Positions 50,302-60,283 of a stretch of 64,000 nucleotides of DNA are shown here, piece by piece. The stretch is from Synechococcus sp. C9 (GTDB lineage Bacteria; Cyanobacteriota; Cyanobacteriia; Gloeomargaritales; Gloeomargaritaceae). Each line of letters opens with the position of its first letter. Positions within the stretch are counted from its first letter, which is position 1. The notes under the pieces are model-generated. The model worked only from the letters and a program-made list of their open reading frames with translations. It had not been told where the DNA came from and did not search any database. The translations under genes were made by a program, and so were the position numbers. The stretch covers positions 1,654,455-1,718,454 of the forward strand of contig NZ_JALAAD010000001.1 of the NCBI RefSeq assembly GCF_022984075.1, read 5' to 3'.

Positions 50302-51538
50302 ACTGGTGGCGGAACGATTGGCGACCCGGCACGGGGAAGTTAATGTGCAACCGGTGCTTGACCTAGATGAACAGGTGCGTTCCCTGGAGAAACAACGCTC
50401 CCGTCTGCAAGCAGAAAGTAATGACATTGGCAAGCAAGTTGGGCAACTCCTGCGCTCCGGCGGTGCGGAAACCACTGTGGCAGACCTGCGGCAACGGGGG
50501 CAAGAACTGAAACAAATTTTGGCAGACCTAGAGCAACAGGAGCGAGAACTGCGGCAAAAATTAGAAGCATTATTATTACAATTGCCGAATTTGCCTGCGC
50601 CGGATGTGCCACCGGGCAAAGATGAAACCCAAAACATTGAACGCTCTCGCTGGGGAGATGAATACAAATCAAAAATAGACGTTTTACCCCATTGGGAAAT
50701 CGCAGAAAAACTGCGCCTATTTGAAACAGAACGGGCTACCAAAATTGCCCAAAGTCGGTTTGTGACCCTGTGGGGGGCGGGGGCGGCTTTAGAACGAGCC
50801 TTAATTCAATGGATGTTATATCACCATATTCAACGGGGTTACATTGAAGTTTTGCCCCCTTTTTTAGTGAATAGCCAAGCCCTCACGGGTACGGGACAAT
50901 TACCTAAATTTAGCCAGGAAAGTTTTGCCTGTCGGGAGGATGATTTATGGTTAATTCCCACCGCTGAAGTGCCCGTGACTAATTTATATCGGGATGAAAT
51001 TTTAAGTGCGGAACAATTGCCCATTTATCACTGTGCGTGGACTCCTTGTTTTCGTCGGGAAGCGGGTAGTTATGGGCGGGATACCAGGGGTTTGATTCGT
51101 TTACACCAGTTTAATAAAGTGGAATTGGTGAAAATTGTCCACCCGGAAACCTCTGCCCAAGAACATGAGCAATTGGTACGGGATGCGGCGACCCTTTTAG
51201 AAGCATTGAAACTGCCTTACCGAGTGGTTGAATTATGTACGGGGGATTTGGGATTTGGGGCACAAAAATGTTATGACCTAGAAGTTTGGTTGCCCGCCCA
51301 GAAAACCTATCGGGAAATTTCTAGTTGTTCCAATTTCGGGACTTTTCAAGCCCGTCGGGCTGGGATTCGTTATCGGGAACCGGGGAAAAAGGGTACGGAG
51401 TTTGTCCATACACTCAATGGTTCGGCTTTGGCGGTAGGGCGAACGATGGCGGCGATTTTGGAACAGTATCAAACGCCCGATGGTCAGGTTAACATCCCGG
51501 AGGTATTGCAACCCTTTCTCGGTCGGGAAATCCTATGA
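50267..51538 (+). CDS. serS: Seryl-tRNA synthetase
   Basis: Charges tRNA-Ser. The GTG at 50267 ([20 protein letters not shown]) is preceded by GAGGGGA at 50253-50259 and gives 423 aa, typical; ATG at 50246 is possible but would absorb the Shine-Dalgarno. N-terminal coiled-coil arm at about 25-110 ([20 protein letters not shown]). Class II motif 2 [22 protein letters not shown] and motif 3 [19 protein letters not shown]. Ends by 4-nt overlap with the AI-2E transporter gene. Confidence 0.97.
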   Translation: MLDLKLIREQPELVAERLATRHGEVNVQPVLDLDEQVRSLEKQRSRLQAESNDIGKQVGQLLRSGGAETTVADLRQRGQELKQILADLEQQERELRQKLEALLLQLPNLPAPDVPPGKDETQNIERSRWGDEYKSKIDVLPHWEIAEKLRLFETERATKIAQSRFVTLWGAGAALERALIQWMLYHHIQRGYIEVLPPFLVNSQALTGTGQLPKFSQESFACREDDLWLIPTAEVPVTNLYRDEILSAEQLPIYHCAWTPCFRREAGSYGRDTRGLIRLHQFNKVELVKIVHPETSAQEHEQLVRDAATLLEALKLPYRVVELCTGDLGFGAQKCYDLEVWLPAQKTYREISSCSNFGTFQARRAGIRYREPGKKGTEFVHTLNGSALAVGRTMAAILEQYQTPDGQVNIPEVLQPFLGREIL

Positions 51539-52554
51539 AATTGGGAGAGTGGTTTGGCTTATTGATCCTCATTATTGCCCTTTATATTCTGTGGGAAATT
51601 CGTTATCTTTTACTGTTAGTTTTTGCCGCAGTTTTAGTGGCAGTAGCCTTGGATGGGGTGGTTAATTTCCTAAAGCGTTGGCGGATTTCCCAGGGGATGG
51701 CGATTGGACTGACCCTATTTGCGTTACTTGCTATTATTATTATGCTGTTTACCTTAATGGTTCCCCCCTTTAGTAAGGAATTTGAAGAACTGATTAAACT
51801 GTTTCCCAAGGGGTTTCAAGCGGTGGCTCGTTGGTTAGAAAAATTACAACTCCAGATTTTTGGAGAAACCCTGTTTAATTTTGCAACCAATGGGGATTTG
51901 CTTCGCCAGCTACAAGCCTTTGCCAATCCCTTACTTAGCCGGGGAATTAATTTCTTTTTTGATACGTTGGGCGGGGTGCTTTCTACCCTTTTAATCTTGG
52001 TTTTGGCTGTCATGTTTCTCGCTGACCCAGCCGCCTATCGCCAGGGCTTTATTCGCATCTTTCCCTCGTTTTATCGCAATCGGGTGGACACTATTCTCAA
52101 ACGTTGTGAAGTGAATTTGCGGGCATGGATGTTGGGAACACTGACGGCGATGTCGGTGGTGGGGATTCTCAGTTTTATTGGTTTATCCTTGTTGAGGGTG
52201 CGTTTGTATTATGCCCATGCCTTAATTGCGGGATTGTTTAATTTGATCCCCAATATTGGTCCAACCTTAAGTGTCATTCCCCCGACGGTGATTGCTTCCT
52301 TAGATGCTCCTTGGAAAGCGATTGCAGTGGTCATTTTATATTTTTGTATCCAACAAACCGATGCCTATTTTGTGACCCCTTATGTCATGTCTCAACACCT
52401 GGAATTGCCCCCAGCATTAACCTTGATGGCACAAATTTTTTTCACGACTTTTTTGGGATTACCGGGACTCATTTTAGCCTTACCTTTGATGGTCGTATCC
52501 CGGGTGTGGATTGAAGAAGCTCTGATAAAAGATATATTAGACCGTTGGAAATAA
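51535..52554 (+). CDS. AI-2E family transporter (UPF0118 membrane protein)
   Basis: 339 aa, about seven or eight transmembrane helices. Start helices [20 protein letters not shown], a long hydrophilic segment at about 80-140, then [20 protein letters not shown] and the C-terminal [19 protein letters not shown], both typical of the family. Substrate not known in cyanobacteria; members have been linked to autoinducer-2 release or Na+/H+ exchange. ATG overlaps the serS stop (ATGA). Confidence 0.92.
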   Translation: MKLGEWFGLLILIIALYILWEIRYLLLLVFAAVLVAVALDGVVNFLKRWRISQGMAIGLTLFALLAIIIMLFTLMVPPFSKEFEELIKLFPKGFQAVARWLEKLQLQIFGETLFNFATNGDLLRQLQAFANPLLSRGINFFFDTLGGVLSTLLILVLAVMFLADPAAYRQGFIRIFPSFYRNRVDTILKRCEVNLRAWMLGTLTAMSVVGILSFIGLSLLRVRLYYAHALIAGLFNLIPNIGPTLSVIPPTVIASLDAPWKAIAVVILYFCIQQTDAYFVTPYVMSQHLELPPALTLMAQIFFTTFLGLPGLILALPLMVVSRVWIEEALIKDILDRWK

Positions 52555-52562
52555 GGGGCATA

Positions 52563-54263
52563 TTATTTCGGTGTAGATTGCCGTAACCAGGCTTCAATTC
52601 CTTGCGCTAAAGTTTGGGCAAGTTGGATTTGGGCGGTGGGGTTGACAATCCATTCAAATTCCTGGGGATGGATCATAAAACCCAATTCCAAAAGAACCGC
52701 TGGACAGACGGTGGGACGGGTCAGGGCAAGGTTATTCCAAAAAATTCCGTAGCTGGGACGTTGGGCATTTTTAGTTAAGTAATGATGCAAAAATACGGCT
52801 AAATGATGGCTTTGTTGGTGATACCAAAAGGTGCCAATTCCTTGGGTACCCCAGGCATCTCCCGCATCGGGCAAAGCGTTGTAATGAATACTTAAAGCCA
52901 GGTGGGGTTCCTGAGTTTGAATCAGGCGTACCCGCTCTGCCAACCCCACATCCACATCGGTGGTACGGGTGAGGATGACTTCTGCGCCCCGGTGCCGCAG
53001 GCGTTCTGCCAATAGTAGGGACATCTGCAAATTCACCTGCTTTTCCGGTGTGCCATCGGGTCCCAAGGCTCCCAGGTCTTCCGTACCCCCATGACCGGGG
53101 TCGAGCAGGATTTTGATGCCCGTGAGGGAATGGGTGCGTAACGGCGGTGGGTGGCGGAGGGCTAAAATGAGTACATTGTCCTGATAATGAACCCGGTAGC
53201 CCCAGGACTGATCCGTCTGCAAATAAAAGCTGTAGCGAATCTGCCCAGGGTGCGTTTGTTGCCAGGTAAAGGTGCGAACCGCCGCCCCGTCATCCAGGCG
53301 AATCGTATCCGTTTGGGCGGTCGTGTGCCAGAGGGTCAGATGCACAACCCCCGGCTCCTGGTGAATGGTAATGGGAATCGGGGTGCTCAAGGGGAAATGA
53401 ATTTCTGTCCAGTCCCGCCCCAGCCGACTCCGTACCCCCCGCAGAATCGCTTGGGGTGGAGAGGTGGTGATGTGGGTGGTCAGGTGCCGTCGGTGCAACC
53501 ACCCCCCGTACCGCAATTGTACCCACTCCCCCGCCTGGGCAATCACCTGGTCCTGGGTGCCCGCAGGCAAGGGCGTTAATCGGGAATAATCTGTACCTGA
53601 GCCGGTACGGGCAATGCCTTCTTCGCTTAAGGTTGCCACCTCAAACCGATTGGGGTCAAGAATCCGCACCCGCCCCGGACTCTGCCAGGTTTGACTGCCG
53701 TAAATCAACTCCGGTTGTCCCCAGTCGCCCGGTTGTCCAATTCGCAGACATCCTTGGTATTTTGTACTATTATTAACTGGGGAATTACCAGATGGGTTAA
53801 TCAGTACGGCATCATTACCCAGGGGGGGCATGGTGGGCACGGGGAACAGTTCGGTTTGCCATTGCCCCAAACGCAGTTTTACCCCTTCGGTGGGGGGCAG
53901 TGCCGCCTGAAAGCACAGGGGTTCTCCCGGCAGGGAAGCCACATCCACCGTCGGCACCAGGGGCGTGGCTGGTTCGGGGGGCAAAGTGCGGCGGATATGC
54001 AGGGTGAGGGTTTGCGTCCCGGCTTGTATCTGCACCCGATTCTCCCCCAAAGCCAGGGGGATGCTGGGGGCAAAATGACCGGCGGGGGAGCGCAAAATCA
54101 CTTCCCCATTCACCCGCACCGGTTCCGAGGGGTTGTGCGTACCGATGAGAAAAATCTGCGGGGCGGTGGTTTGGTGCCCATCGGGGGGATAGACTACCTG
54201 GAGCGCCGCCACCGGGGTTGCCCCCACCAGCAGGATTCCCGCCAGAATGAACCCACGGGTCAC
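52563..54263 (-). CDS. N-acetylmuramoyl-L-alanine amidase (Amidase_3) with N-terminal extension
   Basis: Cell-wall hydrolase cutting peptide stems from MurNAc. 566 aa. Signal peptide MTRGFILAGILLVGATPVAA; a long beta-rich N-terminal region (about 25-380, cell-wall targeting or AMIN-like) and a C-terminal Amidase_3 domain. Zinc ligands: His in KILLDPGHGGTEDLGALG, Glu in PEKQVNLQM, His in ALSIHYNALPD; catalytic Glu in LLELGFMIHPQEF. GTG start overlaps the cpcG stop (TAGTG). The domain pattern is close to cyanobacterial AmiC-type amidases involved in cell separation and septal pores. Confidence 0.92.
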   Translation of the reverse strand: MTRGFILAGILLVGATPVAALQVVYPPDGHQTTAPQIFLIGTHNPSEPVRVNGEVILRSPAGHFAPSIPLALGENRVQIQAGTQTLTLHIRRTLPPEPATPLVPTVDVASLPGEPLCFQAALPPTEGVKLRLGQWQTELFPVPTMPPLGNDAVLINPSGNSPVNNSTKYQGCLRIGQPGDWGQPELIYGSQTWQSPGRVRILDPNRFEVATLSEEGIARTGSGTDYSRLTPLPAGTQDQVIAQAGEWVQLRYGGWLHRRHLTTHITTSPPQAILRGVRSRLGRDWTEIHFPLSTPIPITIHQEPGVVHLTLWHTTAQTDTIRLDDGAAVRTFTWQQTHPGQIRYSFYLQTDQSWGYRVHYQDNVLILALRHPPPLRTHSLTGIKILLDPGHGGTEDLGALGPDGTPEKQVNLQMSLLLAERLRHRGAEVILTRTTDVDVGLAERVRLIQTQEPHLALSIHYNALPDAGDAWGTQGIGTFWYHQQSHHLAVFLHHYLTKNAQRPSYGIFWNNLALTRPTVCPAVLLELGFMIHPQEFEWIVNPTAQIQLAQTLAQGIEAWLRQSTPK

Positions 54264-55027
54264 TACCGCCGCCGGGGCACTTTCGCCAGGAAGTCCAGTT
54301 CGCTGACCGTTACCACCGGTTTGGTTTGGGGGCGGGTGTCCACCGACCGGGCGAGGGTGCGGTATTGTTGGGGGTCACCGGCTTGGGGGAATAATTTGAC
54401 CCGTTCCTGCGCCCGTTTTTGGTAGTAACGAATCATGACGTGGTTCCAGTCAATTTGACCGATGCCTTCCTTCGCCCGATAATCACTGCCGTAGCGGGGG
54501 GTGACTAAATTGAAGGGACGACCTGCCATGCGGCGGCGTTGGTACGGCACGGTTTGATCCCCGAAATTTTCCGTGTATTCGTCGCTGTCCACCAATTCGT
54601 TGACAAAGCCATTGAACCCCTGGGTGGCGATGCGAATGGACCAGGCAATAGTTTCACTTTGATTGTACGCTTGACGACCTAAAATCCGCCGCAAACACAC
54701 ATCCACCAGCCGATAATTATTATTCGTTGCCACCACCAAGCGGTAGAACGGGTCGGACTGCGCCAAACCCCGGATGAAATCCCGCACCGTGATCGCCCGA
54801 TTTTTCAACTGGGATTCCAGCGTCACCTGGCGACAGGATTTGAGGATCACGTGTTCGCTAAAAATTTGTCGGTAAGCCGCCCAAATCAGCCCGGACATCT
54901 CATCGGCACTGCCCACATCCTCCAGGCGGTAAATTCGGGGACTATCTTCGTTCAATTCAGCCCGACCAAAGTTCCGTACCCGATGGTTTTGGGTCGTGGG
55001 TCGGTAGGCGAGCAAAGGTAAGGTCAT
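54263..55027 (-). CDS. cpcG: Phycobilisome rod-core linker polypeptide CpcG
   Basis: Attaches phycocyanin rods to the allophycocyanin core. 254 aa from ATG at 55027 ([20 protein letters not shown]); another ATG at 55042 adds five residues. One PBS linker domain (about 20-190): [60 protein letters not shown]. The length matches CpcG; no C-terminal transmembrane helix is visible, so it is the soluble CpcG1 type, not CpcL. Cotranscribed with the amidase by a 1-nt overlap, an odd pairing. Confidence 0.95.
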   Translation of the reverse strand: MTLPLLAYRPTTQNHRVRNFGRAELNEDSPRIYRLEDVGSADEMSGLIWAAYRQIFSEHVILKSCRQVTLESQLKNRAITVRDFIRGLAQSDPFYRLVVATNNNYRLVDVCLRRILGRQAYNQSETIAWSIRIATQGFNGFVNELVDSDEYTENFGDQTVPYQRRRMAGRPFNLVTPRYGSDYRAKEGIGQIDWNHVMIRYYQKRAQERVKLFPQAGDPQQYRTLARSVDTRPQTKPVVTVSELDFLAKVPRRR

Positions 55028-55141
55028 GATCACCAACTCCATCTCAGGGGTTTCCTTCAGCGTAGGCTAAGGGGTTCCCTCTAGTCCTCGAAAGTAACGT
55101 AATGTTAAGTTTTTTCTCAGTCGGGGGCACACCACCGTTGA

Positions 55142-55753
55142 TTAATCACCAGTCATCTGTGACGACGGCTCAGGCAATTCCACCTCTTCATAGACCAACG
55201 CCAAGGGGCACTGAAAATCCAGACTCACCAATTCTAAAATGGGATTTTCTTCATTCTCCACATCGTCCGGGTAACCAGTCAGTTCCCATTTGCCCGCACG
55301 GGTTTTGCGATAACAGTCTATGCCCACCTGCTCGGAGTCAATTAATACATATTCCTGGAGGGTGGCAATGCGGCGGTAAAATTTGAATTTGTCGCCCCGG
55401 TCAAAACCAGCGGTACTGGGCGAGAGAACTTCAACAATTAACTTGGGATATTGCAACACCTCTGTGGCTCGGTGGTCCCGTTCATCACAACTCACCACCA
55501 AATCGGGATAAAAATAGGGACCTTTTGCGGCAACTCTAACCTTGACATCTGTAGCATATACTTTACATCCAGTGCCTCGTAACTTACTCCGTAATATGCT
55601 AATGAGATTGACGGTAATGGCATTATGGGCGAGTGTCCCGCCCGCCATCGCATAAACTTCACCATCAATGTATTCATGTTTGATGGGTTGTTCCCTTTCC
55701 CATGCCAAATACTCATCCGGTGTTAAACCTCTCGCTTGCGGGTTGGCAATCAT
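55142..55753 (-). CDS. Uma2 family endonuclease-like protein
   Basis: 203 aa PD-(D/E)XK-fold protein, a family amplified in cyanobacteria. GLTPDEYLAWEREQPIKHEY at the N-terminus, IDGEVYAMAGGTLAHNAITV, PDLVVSCDERD, and LIVEVLSPSTAGFDRGDKFK with the catalytic E-V-L-S-P-S-T and Asp. Biological role unknown; often near mobile elements. Confidence 0.92.
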   Translation of the reverse strand: MIANPQARGLTPDEYLAWEREQPIKHEYIDGEVYAMAGGTLAHNAITVNLISILRSKLRGTGCKVYATDVKVRVAAKGPYFYPDLVVSCDERDHRATEVLQYPKLIVEVLSPSTAGFDRGDKFKFYRRIATLQEYVLIDSEQVGIDCYRKTRAGKWELTGYPDDVENEENPILELVSLDFQCPLALVYEEVELPEPSSQMTGD

Positions 55754-55902
55754 CCCTGACCTCCATTGGCGGTGAAGTTCTCTTTCATTTATTTATTGTC
55801 TCAATTTTTGCAAGATATTGCTCAAGGAAAAAGGGATCGTTTCAGTGCTATAGTCATACTAACAATAATTCTATCAGATACCTGTGAAATGGGCTATCAA
55901 CA

Positions 55903-56011
55903 GGGCACTTCTAAAAATGGGTCGCAGGGGCACTGCCCCCGTCTTGGTTCTTGATAATATGGGCATTTCAGCGAAATAATCTGCCAATGGTGACAATAAA
56001 TAGAGGTGCCC
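55903..56011. repeat. Family-B element, well preserved
   Basis: 109 bp: GGGCACTTCTAAAAATGGGT, core CGCAGGGGCACTGCCCCCGT, then TGGTTCTTGATAATATGGGC and end AATAAATAGAGGTGCCC. Best-defined family-B copy in the window. The rest of 55754-56137 holds only the SDR gene leader, with AGGAG (56114) about 18 nt before its ATG. Confidence 0.82.
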
Positions 56012-56137
56012 TTATTTTATTTCCATACCCGTGCGGTGGATAATGTATCTAGGATGGATGGTAGTTTTTTCCCATGCCGCCGTTAACCCCGCCCGAACGA
56101 TTGGCACCCATGCCCTATTCCCATCAGGAGAATCCTC

Positions 56138-56842
56138 ATGCAAGATAAGTACGTTTTAATTACGGGGGGCACCGGGGGTTTAGGGAAAGCCGTGACCCGG
56201 CTGGTTTTGGAAGCTGGTGCCGCTGGTGTGACCCTCCCCTACCGCAGTCAAGCAAGTGTGGATGAATTGAAAACGGAATTGACCCCCGAGGCATTTCGCC
56301 GCTTGCAATTGGTGCCCGTGGATGTGAACGATGAACAGCAAGTGACCGCGATGGTGGATGCCATGCCCCGTACCGATGCCCTGATCCATTTGGTCGGGGG
56401 GTTTCAGATGGGAGCAACCCATGAATTTAGCTTCAGCGATTGGCAACAACAGATGGATCAAAACCTGAATAATACATTTCTTTTGTGCAAACATTGTCTG
56501 CGGCGAATGCGGGCGCAAGGCTATGGTCGCATTGTCACCGTTGGTTCTCGGGGGGCGGTACAACCGGGGGCAAATCTGGCGGCTTATTCCGCATCCAAAG
56601 CGGGGGTGGTGGCATTGACCCAGGCGATTGCCCAGGAAACCCGTGACCGGGACTCGGATATTACCGCCAATGTGGTACTGCCCAGCGTGATTGATACCCC
56701 CAAAAATCGCCAGGATATGGGGCACGAAAATGCCTGGCAATGGGTAACTCCTGAATCTTTGGCGGGGGTGATTGTCTTTCTGGCTTCCCCGGCGGCTAAG
56801 GATATTCGTGGGGCGGCAATTCCCGTCTATGGCAAGGCATAA
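56138..56842 (+). CDS. Short-chain dehydrogenase/reductase (SDR)
   Basis: 234 aa NAD(P)-dependent oxidoreductase. N-terminal cofactor motif LITGGTGGLGKAVTRLV (T-G-G-x-G-G-x-G), catalytic Ser in VTVGSRGAVQPG, Tyr-x3-Lys in AAYSASKAGVVALTQ. Classic SDR length. Substrate not predictable. Stands alone. Confidence 0.93.
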   Translation: MQDKYVLITGGTGGLGKAVTRLVLEAGAAGVTLPYRSQASVDELKTELTPEAFRRLQLVPVDVNDEQQVTAMVDAMPRTDALIHLVGGFQMGATHEFSFSDWQQQMDQNLNNTFLLCKHCLRRMRAQGYGRIVTVGSRGAVQPGANLAAYSASKAGVVALTQAIAQETRDRDSDITANVVLPSVIDTPKNRQDMGHENAWQWVTPESLAGVIVFLASPAAKDIRGAAIPVYGKA

Positions 56843-56914
56843 CCATGACTTTAACCAAATCCGGGGACGGCACCCAGAAATTCAGGATTTCTTAAATATA
56901 AAAAATCTCAAAAT

Positions 56915-56965
56915 TCACAAAGGGCACCCCCCGCCCTCGCTTCTGGATAATAAATTATGGCTACG
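56915..56965. repeat. Degenerate core repeat
   Basis: CACAAAGGGCACCCCCCGCC followed by CTCGCTTCTGGATAATAAAT, a decayed core without clear ends. The 56843-57061 gap shows nothing else. Confidence 0.5.
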
Positions 56966-57061
56966 TCACACAGGCTATGGGTTGGCTCAAATAATCAAAT
57001 AATCAATAGAAATGCCCCAAATTAACTCACAATTCCAATGGGATTGCCATGTTTGAGATCG

Positions 57062-57817
57062 CTATAACTGTCCGAGCAGGGGATGGGTTTGGGGAATGAC
57101 GCGCACTTGTTGGACGTATGTTTGAGCAAATTTCTGCCAAGCCAATACCTGCCCTGGGGTGGGCGCTGGACTGGCGGGACGGGGGGTAACGGGTTGCAAA
57201 ATGACCAAAATTTCTGGGTCAATGGCTTGAATCATCCCCAACGCTTCGCCCAATTCTGAGGTTTGGGTGTGTTGATCTACGATGATTTTCACAAAAATTT
57301 CCACCCCTGCCCCTACCGCTTCGGTGAGAAATGCTTGATGGGCATGGTGATGATTTTCCCCACTGACACTGGGCAGTTTGTAGTCCATTGCAATGATATG
57401 CACCCAAGGCAACACCTGGGCTAATTCCTGGGGGCGATGTCCGCCCGTTTCCAAATAGATGGGTAGGGGAATTTGAGTGGTGAGTGTGGGTAAAAATTCC
57501 GCTAAAAAATCCGCCTGGAGCAGGGGTTCCCCGCCAGTGATGCTAATCGCTTGATGCCGGAGTCCCTGGGCTTGGTGGGACAACCAGGTGAGCATTTGCG
57601 CTCCGGTGACTGGATTGGTAACCGGCTGAAAATCCCGTTCGCCCGGGGTAAGTTCCACCCGCCCCTGTCCCTGGGGTCGCCAAGTGTGGGCACTATCACA
57701 AAATCGGCATCGCAGGTCGCAACCGCCCAGGCGCAGAAAAATCTGGCGTTCCCCCAAGTACGGACCTTCCCCCTGGATGGCGGAGAAAATCTCGACGAGG
57801 TTGGCGGTTTGGCTCAT
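57062..57817 (-). CDS. queE: 7-carboxy-7-deazaguanine synthase (QueE-like radical SAM protein)
   Basis: Radical SAM step in queuosine and other 7-deazaguanine synthesis. 251 aa. Begins VEIFSAIQGEGPYLGERQIF; iron-sulfur motif GGCDLRCRFCDSAHTW (C-x3-C-x2-C); then ITGGEPLLQADFLAEFLPTL. Its ATG overlaps the DUF3011 stop by 4 nt (ATGA). queC, queD and queF are not in view. Confidence 0.93.
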   Translation of the reverse strand: MSQTANLVEIFSAIQGEGPYLGERQIFLRLGGCDLRCRFCDSAHTWRPQGQGRVELTPGERDFQPVTNPVTGAQMLTWLSHQAQGLRHQAISITGGEPLLQADFLAEFLPTLTTQIPLPIYLETGGHRPQELAQVLPWVHIIAMDYKLPSVSGENHHHAHQAFLTEAVGAGVEIFVKIIVDQHTQTSELGEALGMIQAIDPEILVILQPVTPRPASPAPTPGQVLAWQKFAQTYVQQVRVIPQTHPLLGQL

Positions 57818-58719
57818 TTGCGAACGAGAAACTCCGCTTCACACCCCTGGGTGACCCAGATGCCCTGGTTGTCAAAGCCCCAGGTTTGATTTTGGCGGCA
57901 GGGACGGTTGGTGAGTTGCCGTTGCAGGAGCACCCCCCGGCGGGTATTGGCGGGACAACGGACGTAGGTGCCATTGCGGGAGCGGCACACCACCAGGACA
58001 TCCGTCGGCGGAATGTCCGTATTCCCTTTGGCGACCAAAAATTCGCCCCGACAGCCGCTGGTCACCCAAATACCCCGGTTGTCATAGCCCCAGGTGCGAT
58101 TTTGCAGGCAAGCCGCCCCACTCAACTGCCGCCGTAGGGTGACGGTCGCTTGGCGGGTATTGATCGGACAGTCCACCCGGCGGTTATTGGTGGACTCACA
58201 GCGCACCACCTGTTCCTGTTGGGCGGGCGGTTGGGGACTGCTGGGGCTACCAGAACCAATGCCCACCAAAAATTCGCCAGCACAGCCCTTATCCACCCAA
58301 ATCCCCTGCTTTTCAACCCCCCAGGTGCGATTTTCGATGCAACGGGTATCACTGATTTGCCGGGCGAGGCGCACCCCACCCCGGGTGTCAATCTGGCAAA
58401 ACTGATATTTGAAATTCAGGGAACGGCAGGTGAGGGTGGTGGGCCCGGTGGCAATGCGAAACACTGCCCGACAGCCCCTGTCCACCCAAATCCCCTGGTC
58501 ATTCACGCCCCAGGTGCGATTTTCCACACAACGGGCATCACTCAACTGCCGTTGCAGGGTCACCCCCCCACTGGTATCGGTCGCACAGGTGGTGTATCGG
58601 TTATTTTGCGACTCACAGGTGATGGTGCGGTCCGATTGGGCAACGGTTTCGGTGGACACAAACAGCATCTGCGCCCCGGTAAAACCCGCCATGAGTGCCA
58701 GCGATAGCCACGTTTTCAC
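57814..58719 (-). CDS. Secreted protein with four DUF3011 repeats
   Basis: 301 aa. Signal peptide MKTWLSLALMAGFTGAQMLF with cleavage near VAQ (about residue 28). Four tandem Cys-rich repeats of about 62-65 residues, each with the pattern C-(E/R)-S-x-N-N-R, LxRQLS(D/G)xxC, xNRTWGxxxxGIWVxxGC and FLV. Six-Cys pattern suggests disulfide-bonded modules in the periplasm or outer surface. The family is widespread in proteobacteria and cyanobacteria with unknown function. Overlaps queE by 4 nt. Confidence 0.88.
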   Translation of the reverse strand: MKTWLSLALMAGFTGAQMLFVSTETVAQSDRTITCESQNNRYTTCATDTSGGVTLQRQLSDARCVENRTWGVNDQGIWVDRGCRAVFRIATGPTTLTCRSLNFKYQFCQIDTRGGVRLARQISDTRCIENRTWGVEKQGIWVDKGCAGEFLVGIGSGSPSSPQPPAQQEQVVRCESTNNRRVDCPINTRQATVTLRRQLSGAACLQNRTWGYDNRGIWVTSGCRGEFLVAKGNTDIPPTDVLVVCRSRNGTYVRCPANTRRGVLLQRQLTNRPCRQNQTWGFDNQGIWVTQGCEAEFLVRK

Positions 58720-58757
58720 GCTCAGTCCCCCCTAACGACACACCATCAGTTTACGGT

Positions 58758-59279
58758 TTAATTCCGCACCGATCCATCGGGTAAACGGGTGTTTTTGTAA
58801 ATCACTTCGGTAATAAAGGCTTGGTTCAGGATCGCCCCACTCAGATTAGTGCCGGTCAAATTGGTGTTGACCAAGACGGCACCGGTAAGATTGGCACCCT
58901 GGGCATTGGCACCGGTTAAATTCGCTCCCACCAGACTCACCCCCCGCAGATTCGCACCCGTGAGATTTGCACCACTTAAATTCGCCCGGTATAAACTGAC
59001 GTTACTCAAATCCGCCCCACTCAAATTCGCCCCACTCAAATTGGCACGACTCAAGGCGGTACGGTTCAAATCCATTTCCCCGGCTCCCAGCTTTGCCCCA
59101 CTCAGATTGGCGCCACTCAGATTCACCCCCAGCAGGTTCAGTCCCCGCAGGTCCGCTCCCTGCAAATTACAATTCACACATTCCCGGGTATTTTTCAGCC
59201 GTTGTACCGCCTCCGGTTGCGCCTGTACGGGCAGAGCCGCCAAACCCAGTGCCACCATGACCCAAGCGAGCATTCTCAT
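58758..59279 (-). CDS. Secreted pentapeptide-repeat protein
   Basis: 173 aa from ATG at 59279 (MRMLAWVMVALGLAALPVQA, a signal peptide). A short RECVNCNLQGADLRG entry is followed by about 20 pentapeptides A(N/D)LSG/A(N/D)L(T/R)G, forming a right-handed quadrilateral beta-helix. C-rich NLQGADL entry is common in cyanobacterial lumenal or periplasmic members. Role unknown. 38 nt downstream lies DUF3011, both exported. Confidence 0.93.
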   Translation of the reverse strand: MRMLAWVMVALGLAALPVQAQPEAVQRLKNTRECVNCNLQGADLRGLNLLGVNLSGANLSGAKLGAGEMDLNRTALSRANLSGANLSGADLSNVSLYRANLSGANLTGANLRGVSLVGANLTGANAQGANLTGAVLVNTNLTGTNLSGAILNQAFITEVIYKNTRLPDGSVRN

Positions 59280-59307
59280 GGAAAAGCCTCTCCAGTCCTG
59301 TTGGTTT

Positions 59308-59853
59308 TCAGGGTACACCTTCTGCTGGTTTCTTTAATAGGATAATCCGATCCTGTTGGTCCGTCTCCGTCAAACACACCCGCACCGCCTCCTCCCGGGA
59401 TGTGGGCACCACCTTGCCGGTGAAATCAGGATGAATGGGCAATTCCCGATGCCCCCGGTCCACCAGCACCGCCAACCGTACCACCCGGGGTCGCCCGTGA
59501 TCCTTAATCGCCTCCAACGCCGCCCGTACCGTCCGACCGCTGTAAATCACGTCATCCACCAGCACCACCACCCGCCCGGTAATGTCAAACGGAACCTGGG
59601 TAGCAGCAGGGGTGCGGGCACCAATCCGGTCTAAATCATCCCGGTAAAAGGTAATATCCAAGGCTCCCACCGGCACCCGTACCATTTCCCACTGCTGAAG
59701 ATTGTGCGCCAGCCGTTCAGCCAGGGGTACGCCCCGGGTGTGGATGCCCAGCAAACATAAATCTGCCAACTGGGGGGTGGCTTCCACCACTTGGGCAGTC
59801 AGCCGATTCAGGGTACGCCGCAACTCTTCCGCCGAAAATAATTCAATCTCCAC
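59308..59853 (-). CDS. pyrR: Bifunctional pyr operon regulator/uracil phosphoribosyltransferase PyrR
   Basis: 181 aa. PRPP-binding motif [20 protein letters not shown] at about residues 95-115, N-terminal [20 protein letters not shown], and [16 protein letters not shown]. In Bacillus PyrR binds pyr mRNA to cause attenuation; in cyanobacteria regulation is uncertain and UPRT activity is likely. Transcribed leftwards with the pentapeptide gene 28 nt downstream. Confidence 0.95.
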   Translation of the reverse strand: MEIELFSAEELRRTLNRLTAQVVEATPQLADLCLLGIHTRGVPLAERLAHNLQQWEMVRVPVGALDITFYRDDLDRIGARTPAATQVPFDITGRVVVLVDDVIYSGRTVRAALEAIKDHGRPRVVRLAVLVDRGHRELPIHPDFTGKVVPTSREEAVRVCLTETDQQDRIILLKKPAEGVP

Positions 59854-59898
59854 AGCGTACCAGGATGGAATAGCCTAAATTGCCGGGAAACTTGGGAA

Positions 59899-59992
59899 GA
59901 CCCGGAGGCCACGCCTGTCGCAAGCATCCCTTAGTGCTGCTTCCTTCCGGTTCTGACACGGTTCAGGCGTTGAAACCGCATGGTTCCAGGTC
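59899..59992 (-). ncRNA. ffs: Signal recognition particle RNA (4.5S, small bacterial type)
   Basis: Minus strand. About 94 nt whose two ends pair (GACCTGG with CCGGGTC). The apical loop region holds the conserved CCGGAAGGAAGCAGC, with GGAAG of the GGAA tetraloop and the symmetric internal loops typical of SRP domain IV. TATGAT stands 7 nt upstream (60000-60005) as a possible -10. Confidence 0.9.
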
Positions 59993-59999
59993 ATCTTTG

Positions 60000-60005
60000 A
60001 TCATA
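60000..60005 (-). promoter_or_regulatory. Candidate -10 box of SRP RNA
   Basis: TATGAT on the minus strand, 7 nt before the inferred RNA start. No convincing -35 at 16-18 nt spacing. Confidence 0.4.
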
Positions 60006-60076
60006 GCGTTTTTTCCCGTGTTTGGGGGAGGTTTGTGCTAAATTAGGGAGCAGATGTATCACTTGGGGTAAAACCT

Positions 60077-60283
60077 ATGCTGTTCAACGAGTTAAGCCCC
60101 TTGGTGCAGGAATTTCTCCAGCAACCGACTGCTTTTTTGGGCGGATTTGTTTCCGGGTTATTGGGGTTGGATTTACAGGAAGACCCCTTGAAATCCTGGT
60201 TAGAGCGGCAAACTTCCACCCAAAGCCCTCCGCCGTCCTCGCCGCCCCCGACCTCAGGACCGCAACGAATTGCCATCGATTAG
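60077..60283 (+). CDS. Small conserved cyanobacterial protein
   Basis: 68 aa. Starts MLFNELSPLVQEFLQQPTAF, one amphipathic-to-hydrophobic segment (LGGFVSGLLGLDL) and a Pro/Ser-rich tail. Strong start-to-start spacing from the SRP RNA suggests an independent gene. Function unknown. The tail overlaps the convergent GT2 gene by 30 nt. Confidence 0.6.
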   Translation: MLFNELSPLVQEFLQQPTAFLGGFVSGLLGLDLQEDPLKSWLERQTSTQSPPPSSPPPTSGPQRIAID

